DNA from: JAEXNA01 sp050486105
GTDB taxonomy: Bacteria > Vulcanimicrobiota > Xenobia > Xenobiales > JADMJV01
Length of the DNA stretch: 5,246 nucleotides
Direction: 5' to 3'
Assembly: GCA_050486105.1 (NCBI GenBank)
Contig: JBJHCR010000416.1
Coordinates: 1-5,246, forward strand
Shown: in pieces, positions 1 to 5,246 of the stretch
Layout of the letters: every line of letters starts with the position of its first letter
Position numbering within the stretch: position 1 is the first letter of the stretch
The notes under the pieces: model-generated
Database searches by the model: none
What the model was told of the DNA's origin: nothing
What the model saw: the letters and a program-made list of their open reading frames with translations, nothing else
Translations under genes and position numbers: made by a program

Positions 1-1
1 C

Positions 2-19
2 AGGAGAAATCGTTCTCCT
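2..19. repeat. Perfect 7-bp inverted repeat with 4-base loop
   Basis: AGGAGAA at 2-8 and TTCTCCT at 13-19 are exact reverse complements separated by ATCG. The repeat lies inside the universal stress protein coding frame (residues G-E-I-V-L-L). No T-run follows, so it is not a typical terminator. It may be chance, or a stem in the mRNA. Confidence 0.35.
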
Positions 20-758
20 CGGTTGTTGGAGCGACGATGCCAGCCGAGAGAGTGAGCGCGGAAGGGCCCTGTCTGAAAGTTTGGCTCGAGCGAAAAGCAA
101 AGTAGATTCCATCTGGGAGAAGACCACGGTTTTGGAACGAGAGGGCTCTCCGCCTCAAGTGATTCTCGAAGTGGCATCTGCCGACTCCTTCATCGCCATG
201 ACCAGTCATGGAAGATCTGACTTGAAGAGACTTCTGTTTGGAAGTGTCGCCCAGGAGGTGGTGGCCCGTTCTCGCTGCCCAGTGCTTCTGATAGGACCTG
301 GTGTGGAATCCAAAAGTTGGTCGTTCGAGAAGTTCATGGTTCCCCTGGATGGATCTTCAGAGGCTGAGTCGTCTCTTGCCATCGCTCGAAGTTTAGCGAA
401 CCGAGTGGGGACCACCATCGACTTGGTTCAGGCAGTGGTCGTTCCGGTGGGAAGCGACAATATGCCCTATGAGACAGCCGCTTCCAAAGCCGAGCGCAAG
501 ACCGCTCTAGAGTATCTCGACTCCAAGGTGGCCGAAATTGGTGACGGGGTATCTCGGCATATTGTCGCTGGAATTCCTTCTGCAGCCCTCATCGACTATG
601 TCACCGCCCACGATGTTGGCTTGGTGGTCATGTCGACCCACGGTCGTTCCGGCTGGTCGTCCTTGGTCTTTGGCAGTGTCGCGTTCGATGTGATTCGTGA
701 GGTGCGTTGCCCGGTCTTGTTGGTGAACTCAGCTACGTCCCAGACCGAAGCCCAATAG
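3..758 (+). CDS. Tandem-domain universal stress protein (UspA family), 5' end outside window
   Basis: The frame is open from the left edge with no stop, so the gene starts upstream; the TTG at 81 is an internal codon, not a start. The visible 251 residues hold two Usp folds. The first lacks its opening strand and helix (about 40 residues by comparison with usual two-domain Usps). It ends in MTSHGRSDLKRLLFGS followed by CPVLLIGPG. The second runs from about 330 (MVPLDGS) to about 738, with MSTHGRSGWSSLVFGS and CPVLLV. These are the family's ATP-binding loop, G-2x-G-9x-G-S; the first glycine is T in domain 1 and S in domain 2, while the HG and GS parts are intact, so nucleotide binding is plausible. 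Usp proteins are cytoplasmic, nucleotide-binding factors linked to stress and growth arrest; the specific role here is unknown. The last ten residues lie beyond the domain and overlap the convergent exporter gene. Confidence 0.93.
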   Translation, partial: GEIVLLGCWSDDASRESERGRALSESLARAKSKVDSIWEKTTVLEREGSPPQVILEVASADSFIAMTSHGRSDLKRLLFGSVAQEVVARSRCPVLLIGPGVESKSWSFEKFMVPLDGSSEAESSLAIARSLANRVGTTIDLVQAVVVPVGSDNMPYETAASKAERKTALEYLDSKVAEIGDGVSRHIVAGIPSAALIDYVTAHDVGLVVMSTHGRSGWSSLVFGSVAFDVIREVRCPVLLVNSATSQTEAQ

Positions 759-1541
759 GGGAGCAAGCACAGCCAGGGCCGAGAAGACAATGGCCACCGC
801 GATGAATTTTCTTAGGTGGTCGGTCCGACTCTTGTGGGAAAGTGCCGCGCCGAACCAGCCGCCCACAGCCATGCCCAAGGCCAGGACCAGACCTACTTTC
901 CAGTCTACCAACGAGTGGTGAGCAAAGAGAAGCAGAGTGGGAATTGTTTGCACAAGGTTGCTGACAACCTTGATGGCGTTCCCTCGCTTGAGGTCGATCC
1001 CGAGGAGACTGGTAGCCGCCAAGGCTATAAAGCCAGTTCCAGCCTGAATAAAACCGGCATAGAAACCCACACCAGTGAACAATCCCGCTCCCAGCATCGG
1101 TCTGGGCTTTTGTCCCGTCTCGGATGGGTCAGCCTTAGGCTGTCGAAGAATCGTCCAGGTTCCTAGCAACATGAGCACCGCCAGTACCGCTCGTAGAGTC
1201 CTGTCATCGAGCAAAATGACAACATAGGCCCCACCGAGACCACCCACGGCTGCTGGAAGACAGTATTGCAGGAAATCGGATTTTCTAAGCTGGCCGAGTC
1301 GGGCAAACTTCCAACTTCCGGTGACCAGCCCAGCTAAGATTCCCACGCGATTAGTTGCATTCGCCACGCCGGGAGGTAGGCCAAGTCCCATGAGAACCGC
1401 CAGAGTCAGGTAGCTTCCACCGCCGGCCAAGGTGTTAATCACGCAGGCAAGACAAGCCACCGCGAAAAGGAGGGTGAAGTGAAGTAGGTCGTCAAAGAGC
1501 ACTGACTTTTCGATTTCTTCCCCAGATTGAAATGCCTGCAC
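729..1541 (-). CDS. TauE/SafE (TSUP, DUF81) family membrane anion exporter
   Basis: This is a very hydrophobic protein of about 270 residues with roughly eight membrane segments, the usual size for the family. The two-fold internal repeat typical of TSUP proteins is visible: an N-terminal half with INTLAGGGS followed by VANATNRVG, and a C-terminal half with GFIQAGTGF followed by GNAIKVVSN. A charged, Pro-containing cytoplasmic loop (RQPKADPSETG) separates the halves. Known members move sulfite, sulfoacetate, sulfonates, thiosulfate or related anions across the inner membrane; no neighbour here fixes the substrate. The frame can start at TTG 1559, GTG 1541 or GTG 1502, and no ATG is available. 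GTG 1541 is preferred because AAAGGG (1549-1554, read on the - strand) lies 7 bases ahead. GTG 1502 would start closer to the first membrane helix and remains possible. The 3' end overlaps the stress protein gene by 30 bases, and the 5' end is divergent from the ATPase gene. Confidence 0.9.
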   Translation of the reverse strand: MQAFQSGEEIEKSVLFDDLLHFTLLFAVACLACVINTLAGGGSYLTLAVLMGLGLPPGVANATNRVGILAGLVTGSWKFARLGQLRKSDFLQYCLPAAVGGLGGAYVVILLDDRTLRAVLAVLMLLGTWTILRQPKADPSETGQKPRPMLGAGLFTGVGFYAGFIQAGTGFIALAATSLLGIDLKRGNAIKVVSNLVQTIPTLLLFAHHSLVDWKVGLVLALGMAVGGWFGAALSHKSRTDHLRKFIAVAIVFSALAVLAPLLGFGLGRS

Positions 1542-1604
1542 TCTCAAACCCTTTCCCAATGGGGTAGAGGGGGTCCGCCTGCCTCCTGGAATATCCTACG
1601 AGGC
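1542..1604. other. Short divergent gap between exporter and ATPase genes
   Basis: Only about 63 bases separate the two starts (45 if TTG 1559 is used), so promoters for one or both genes must lie partly in the opposite gene's coding sequence. I see no convincing -35/-10 pair on either strand. The gap contains the interrupted palindrome CCC-AAT-GGG (1555-1563) within a C-rich then G-rich stretch. It also has GAGG at 1600-1603, just one base before the ATPase ATG and thus too close to be a standard ribosome binding site, and an AGGAGG on the - strand at 1582-1587. Confidence 0.5.
1549..1554 (-). promoter_or_regulatory. Probable ribosome binding site deciding the exporter start
   Basis: AAAGGG on the - strand sits 7 bases before GTG 1541. 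Of the three candidate starts of the exporter, this is the only one with a Shine-Dalgarno-like sequence at good spacing. An even better match, AGGAGG at 1582-1587, has no start codon within range. Confidence 0.4.
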
Positions 1605-3866
1605 ATGAACTCGTCCCTGCTGCTCGATAAGTTGGTGGAGCGCGGCCTGCTCGACCCTGAAGACATCAAGAAGGCGGCGGCTCGCTCTAAGCATCAAGGC
1701 AAGCCTGTGGAACGTCTCATTGTTGAGGACGGCCTGATCGATGAGAAGACGGTCCTCGAGACCATGGCCGATGTTTTCGCCCTACCCATCCGGTCTTTGA
1801 CACCGGAGATGCTGCATTCGAAATACGGCCTTTCGATACCCAAGCCGGTGATGAAGAATTTCTGCATTTATCCGCTGAACCTACCGGTGGGAGAGAAAGA
1901 GATCGCGGTAGCCACTGTCGACCCCTTCGACGTCACCGCTGCGGACACCGTTCGCCAAATCACCGGCCTGGAGATGAAGCCCATCCTGGTTCCCAGAGCG
2001 GAGATCGAATTGGCCATCAAAGGCCGCCTTCTCAACGCTGAAGGCCTGGGATTGTTGGTGGACCAGTTGCCCGGAGGTCCCGAGTTCGAGGAGACCTCCT
2101 TAGATGCCGTGCAGAACCTACTCGAGTCTGATGAGAGTTCTCAATCGGAGACGGATAGACCAATCATCTTGTTGGTGAATTCTCTACTCACCGAAGCCAT
2201 CCGGCAAAAAGCCTCAGACATTCACATCGAGCCTCAGGAGCGAACTTTCCGAGTTCGCTATCGTTTGGACGGGATACTCAAGACGGTGGTGGAGCTTCCC
2301 AAGAGGGTTGAACGGGCGTGCGTGTCCCGCTTGAAAATCATTTCAGGACTCGACATCAGTGAATCGCGGCGACCCCAGGATGGGAGAACCTCAGTTCGTA
2401 CTTCTCGGGGGAAGGTGGACATGCGAGTCAGCACGGTACCATCGTTCCATGGAGAAAAGGTGGTGCTCAGGCTGCTAGACCAGGGAACAGCTACTGTTGA
2501 TCTGGAAGCCTTGGGCTTTTTCCCAGAGGACCTCGAGTTGATTCGGGGGTTTTTTCGCTCTAGTCACGGGATGGTCTTGATCACCGGACCTACCGGTTCC
2601 GGAAAAACGTCTACCCTGTACGCGGCCCTTCGTATGCTCAATCAGATAGCTACCAACATTGTGACCGTGGAAGACCCGGTGGAGTATCAAGTTGGTGGTA
2701 TCACTCAGGTCCAAGTCAATGTCAAGGCCGGGGTCACTTTCGCCTCAGCCTTGAGATCGTTTCTTCGGCAGGATCCCGACATCATTATGGTCGGTGAGAT
2801 ACGCGATTTGGAGACTGCGGAGATCGCTGTTCAAGCGGCCCAGACAGGCCACCTGGTTTTGTCCACTCTCCACACCAACGAGGCTCCAGCGACACTGAGC
2901 CGGCTGGTTATGATGGGGTTAGATCCGCATATGGTCGCGGGATCCTTATTGTGTGTGGTGGCCCAGAGGCTAGTCCGGAAGCTCTGTCCGAAATGTAGAG
3001 AATTGAGTCAAATCACTCCAGAGCAAAGTCGCTTGCTTTCGGCTTCGGTAGAGAAGGCTCGGCCGAGCCAAGTGTATCGAGCTGTCGGTTGTGCAGATTG
3101 CTTTGAACAAGGGTACCGCGGGCGAACTGGGATTTTCGAGATCCTACCGATTTCGTCACGAATTCGACAACAGGTCTTGATTGATTCTTCAGAAGAGGCG
3201 ATCTGGTTGGCGGCTCGGGCGGACGGTCTTCGGACACTTCTCGAAGACGGGATAATGAAAGTTGAGCGAGGCATCACTAGTCTCGATGAGGTACTTCGAG
3301 TGGTGACCGTAAAGAGAGGTGAAAGTCACGACAGTGGGTCTCAGTCTTCAGAGTACTTCCCCCCACACCGGACGACTGAGCCGGTTTCACCAGGAGTTTC
3401 CCTAGCCCCGTCGTCCCCCCGTTACTCCGGACCTTCGACCTTTAGTACCAGTATCGAAGACGGAGAGCGCGTGCTGCCCTCACCCAGGGTGAAAGATGCG
3501 ATGACGCGTAAGGTTATGACATTGCACCCAGACACGGAATTGAGTGCCATGATCGAGCAGCTTAAGGAAGAAAAGGTCTTGGGAGCACCGGTTGTCGATA
3601 CTCATGGAAAAGTGTTGGGAGTGGTGTCATTCAGTGACTTGGTTGACTATGCAGGTGAAGACCGGCAAATCCTGGAGGGGCAGGAGCCAACAGCTAGGGA
3701 CCTTATGAGCAAGAAGATTGTCTCGGTGAGTCCAGATGACACTCTGCAAACCGCCTCTAAGCTGTTTTGGCGTCACAGCATTCACCGGTTGTTGGTCCTC
3801 GACCACGGAAGATTGGTGGGAGTGGTCACTCCGATGGACTTGCTTCTCAAAGCAGACTTGTCTTGA
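1605..3866 (+). CDS. GspE/PilB-type secretion/pilus assembly ATPase fused to a C-terminal CBS-domain pair
   Basis: A 753-residue cytoplasmic motor protein. Residues 5-65 resemble the MshEN/GspE N-terminal helical domain (LVERGLL, IVEDGLI); about 75-145 form the second N-terminal domain. The N2 domain holds ASDIHIEP, RYRLDG and RRPQDGR. The RecA-like domain has Walker A GPTGSGKT (328-335), Walker B DPDIIMVGEIRD (390-401) and a His box (H416, H423). Zinc-binding cysteines are C461, C464, C496 and C499, followed by GYRGRTGIFEI. This is a complete, apparently active hexameric ATPase of the family that powers type II secretion or pilus extension; GspE, PilB and MshE cannot be told apart here. A Ser/Pro-rich linker (about 570-628) leads to two CBS repeats (629-690 and 697-753) with ribose-binding S675-x-x-D678 and T742-x-x-D745. 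This CBS extension is not part of the usual family architecture. The ATG at 1605 is chosen because it begins exactly at the conserved N-domain; the frame extends to TTG 1527, but those residues match nothing and overlap the exporter. No partner pilus or secretion gene is in view. Confidence 0.95.
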   Translation: MNSSLLLDKLVERGLLDPEDIKKAAARSKHQGKPVERLIVEDGLIDEKTVLETMADVFALPIRSLTPEMLHSKYGLSIPKPVMKNFCIYPLNLPVGEKEIAVATVDPFDVTAADTVRQITGLEMKPILVPRAEIELAIKGRLLNAEGLGLLVDQLPGGPEFEETSLDAVQNLLESDESSQSETDRPIILLVNSLLTEAIRQKASDIHIEPQERTFRVRYRLDGILKTVVELPKRVERACVSRLKIISGLDISESRRPQDGRTSVRTSRGKVDMRVSTVPSFHGEKVVLRLLDQGTATVDLEALGFFPEDLELIRGFFRSSHGMVLITGPTGSGKTSTLYAALRMLNQIATNIVTVEDPVEYQVGGITQVQVNVKAGVTFASALRSFLRQDPDIIMVGEIRDLETAEIAVQAAQTGHLVLSTLHTNEAPATLSRLVMMGLDPHMVAGSLLCVVAQRLVRKLCPKCRELSQITPEQSRLLSASVEKARPSQVYRAVGCADCFEQGYRGRTGIFEILPISSRIRQQVLIDSSEEAIWLAARADGLRTLLEDGIMKVERGITSLDEVLRVVTVKRGESHDSGSQSSEYFPPHRTTEPVSPGVSLAPSSPRYSGPSTFSTSIEDGERVLPSPRVKDAMTRKVMTLHPDTELSAMIEQLKEEKVLGAPVVDTHGKVLGVVSFSDLVDYAGEDRQILEGQEPTARDLMSKKIVSVSPDDTLQTASKLFWRHSIHRLLVLDHGRLVGVVTPMDLLLKADLS
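3462..3473 (+). promoter_or_regulatory. Possible internal translation start for a free CBS-pair protein
   Basis: GGAG at 3462-3465 is followed after 5 bases by an in-frame GTG at 3471 (residue 623 of the fusion), at the end of the linker and six codons before the first CBS repeat. Initiation here would give a protein of about 131 residues made of just the CBS pair, a normal size for stand-alone CBS proteins. The placement is suggestive, but a purine-rich 4-base match can occur by chance. Confidence 0.25.
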
Positions 3867-3966
3867 GGCTGGACAGGCTAGGGGAGTGTCTAGAAGGGGG
3901 GGGCTTGGTGCCAGGGAATAATCCAAACCAGATGGACATCCACACTAACAGACACGGAACCTTGAG
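3867..3966. other. 100-base gap between ATPase-CBS and adaptor genes, with G8 tract
   Basis: The stretch contains eight consecutive G at 3896-3903 and an AATAAT at 3917-3922 that resembles a -10 box but has no -35 partner at the normal distance. GGAA at 3956-3959, 7 bases before the adaptor GTG, may act as ribosome binding site. Only weak stems are present (GACA/TGTC, CTAG/CTAG) with no T-run, so no intrinsic terminator is evident; the adaptor gene could be cotranscribed with the ATPase gene. Confidence 0.5.
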
Positions 3967-5246
3967 GTGAAACCCGGACAACTGCTCAGAGTAGTGGGAT
4001 TTCTTGTTCTGGCGCTTCTGGTGATTCTGGGATTGTTCGCACTCCAAGGTCGAGACTCTCAGGTCGAAGTGATCGAGCCCTCCCAGAGAAGCTTGGTAGA
4101 GGCTCTAGCGGTATCGGGGCGGGTTCGTGGTCGGATGGAGAGCAGGCTGGCCTTCGAGGTTGGCGGCACACTTGAAGGCTTTGAAGTGGAGGAGGGTCAG
4201 GTGGTCGAAGCCGGTCAGATCTTGGCTCGTCTCGAGAGCGATCGGCTCCAAGCTCAGGTGGGTCAGGCCAGGGCTCGGGTGGGCGTAGCCGAGGCCCAAC
4301 GGAGACTTGCTGAGAGAAAGCCTTTGCCGTCTGAGTTCTCTGAAGTAGAAGCCGAAGTTGAGCGGGCTCGGGAAGCGGCAGAAGCAGCCCTTGAAAGCGC
4401 CAGGCAGCGATGGAAGGAATCCCTGGTTGGTCCGCGGATGGAGCAGATCGAGCAAGCCAGAGCGGCTCGAGACCAGGCATTGGCTGAACTAGCTCAGCGC
4501 GAACGTGATTGGCTCAGACAGCGCGAACTAGAAGCCCAGGGAGCGGTTTCCAGGCAGGCTCAAGAGCAGGCTTTCACAGCTTTCGAGACAGCTCGACAGA
4601 ACCACGAGAATGCTCAAGCCCGATTGGCTGAACTTGAGAACGGAACAAGGCCTGAGGTTCTCGAGCAAGCCCGTCAGGCCGTGCTGGCTGCTGAAGCGGA
4701 GCTCAGGGCCGCCCGCGAGGCCGGCGAGGCACGGTTGCAGCAACTGCGTGATCGACCTCGAGTCGAGGATGTGGAGTTGGCCCAGGAACAGGTGAAAGAA
4801 GCCAAGGCAGCGCTAGAGTTGGCTTCGCAGCAAGAAGGCCAGGCTGTCTTGAGAGCGCCCTATGACGGGGTGGTGGGTCTCAAGTTGCTGCGCGATGGGG
4901 ACCAGGCTGGACCGAACACCCCTGTCTTGACTTTTTCCAGCCGCCCCAATCTTGAAGTTCGGGTGGATATCGATGAGTCTGACCTATCGCGAATCAAGCT
5001 GGGGCAGCAGGCAATAGTCAGCGCTCGAGGGTTTCCAGAGCAGTTCGAAGTTTCTGTCGGTGAGTTCGCTGGAGAGATCGATGCAGTGCGCGGGACTTTA
5101 GAGGTTCGCCTCTGGTCTGAGGACTTTCCAGATTGGATTCTGCCAGGGCAAACCGTGGATGTGAACCTGCTGCTCACTCCTCAGCAGGAGCGTCTTGTTC
5201 TTCCACTCACTTCGGTTCGCTTGAAGGGCATACAGACTTACATCTG
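3967..5246 (+). CDS. HlyD/AcrA-type periplasmic adaptor (membrane fusion protein), 3' end outside window
   Basis: The gene starts at GTG 3967 (stop at 3946 upstream, GGAA 7 bases before) and stays open for 426 codons to the edge. Residues 6-28 are a single inner-membrane anchor without a lipobox cysteine. Residues about 50-93 form the first lipoyl half (FEVGGTLEGFEVEEGQVVEAG). Residues 94-290 form a long charged, Ala/Glu/Gln-rich coiled-coil hairpin. The second lipoyl half starts at LRAPYDGVVG (295-304), and beta-barrel and membrane-proximal parts (EVRVDIDESDLSRIKLGQ, LPGQTVDVNL) follow. The hairpin tip carries R184-x3-L188-x6-S195, matching the RLS motif by which adaptors of the AcrA/MacA type contact TolC-like channels. 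The protein should therefore bridge an inner-membrane ABC or RND pump and an outer-membrane channel for efflux or export. The pump type and substrate are not visible; the permease is likely to the right. The large antisense open frames here are by-products of its GC-rich codon pattern. Confidence 0.93.
   Translation, partial: MKPGQLLRVVGFLVLALLVILGLFALQGRDSQVEVIEPSQRSLVEALAVSGRVRGRMESRLAFEVGGTLEGFEVEEGQVVEAGQILARLESDRLQAQVGQARARVGVAEAQRRLAERKPLPSEFSEVEAEVERAREAAEAALESARQRWKESLVGPRMEQIEQARAARDQALAELAQRERDWLRQRELEAQGAVSRQAQEQAFTAFETARQNHENAQARLAELENGTRPEVLEQARQAVLAAEAELRAAREAGEARLQQLRDRPRVEDVELAQEQVKEAKAALELASQQEGQAVLRAPYDGVVGLKLLRDGDQAGPNTPVLTFSSRPNLEVRVDIDESDLSRIKLGQQAIVSARGFPEQFEVSVGEFAGEIDAVRGTLEVRLWSEDFPDWILPGQTVDVNLLLTPQQERLVLPLTSVRLKGIQTYI

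Noticed and set aside
81..83. TTG as the start of the universal stress protein
   Set aside because: The frame is open back to the window edge, and the upstream residues (GEIVLLG) continue the first Usp fold, so the true start is outside the window.
816..1166. Plus-strand open frame of 116 codons
   Set aside because: It is antisense to the clearly identifiable TSUP exporter and has no membrane, domain or composition signal of a real protein.
1527..1604. N-terminal extension of the ATPase from TTG 1527
   Set aside because: The 26 extra residues match nothing in the family, would overlap the exporter start region, and have no ribosome binding site; ATG 1605 fits the family N-terminus.
2584..2602. 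Inverted repeat CCGGA/TCCGG
   Set aside because: It falls in the Walker A codons, where Gly/Pro/Thr/Ser codon choice alone can generate it, and there is no T-run for a terminator.
3867..3910. Possible intrinsic terminator after the ATPase gene
   Set aside because: Only 4-bp stems can be drawn and no U-tract follows.
3917..3922. AATAAT as a promoter -10 for the adaptor gene
   Set aside because: There is no -35-like sequence 16-18 bases upstream (the site is G-rich) and no extended -10 TG, so support is insufficient.
3986..4480. Long minus-strand open frame (164 codons, Pro/Leu/Arg-rich) and a second overlapping one at 4105-4455
   Set aside because: They lie wholly antisense to the adaptor coiled coil; the composition is the expected mirror of Glu/Ala/Gln/Arg codons on the + strand, with no recognisable domain.

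Overview
The window looks like ordinary chromosomal DNA, moderately GC-rich by eye, from a diderm (Gram-negative type) bacterium. The diderm call rests on the adaptor gene at the right end. It encodes a periplasmic membrane-fusion protein whose hairpin tip carries the R-x3-L-x6-S motif that docks on TolC-like outer-membrane channels. The presence of a type II secretion / type IV pilus assembly ATPase agrees with this. The phylum cannot be fixed from sequence alone. There are no RNA genes, insertion sequences, CRISPR arrays or integration signals, and no gene-free stretch longer than about 100 bases.

Layout from left to right: (1) a tandem-domain universal stress protein on the + strand. It enters from beyond the left edge and ends at 758. 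(2) A TauE/SafE (TSUP) family anion exporter on the - strand, ending at 729. These two genes are convergent and their 3' ends overlap by 30 bases. (3) A + strand gene at 1605-3866, divergent from the exporter, encoding a complete GspE/PilB-type ATPase whose C-terminus is joined by a Ser/Pro-rich linker to a tandem CBS-domain pair. (4) After a 100-base gap containing a run of eight G, a + strand HlyD/AcrA-type adaptor gene starts at a GTG at 3967 and runs off the right edge.

The most unusual object is the ATPase-CBS fusion. The ATPase has all catalytic motifs and the four zinc-binding cysteines. Both CBS repeats keep the S/T-x-x-D motif that binds nucleotide ribose in this family, whereas the N-terminal domain has lost the RLG signatures that bind c-di-GMP in MshE-like relatives. 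A reasonable hypothesis is that this assembly motor is tuned by adenine nucleotide or energy charge instead of c-di-GMP. An in-frame GTG with a Shine-Dalgarno-like GGAG lies just before the CBS pair, so a free CBS protein might also be made from the same gene.

The four genes do not form one obvious pathway. No pilC/gspF, pilT, prepilin or transporter-permease gene is visible, so the ATPase looks like an orphan locus here. The adaptor's partner pump would be expected beyond the right edge.
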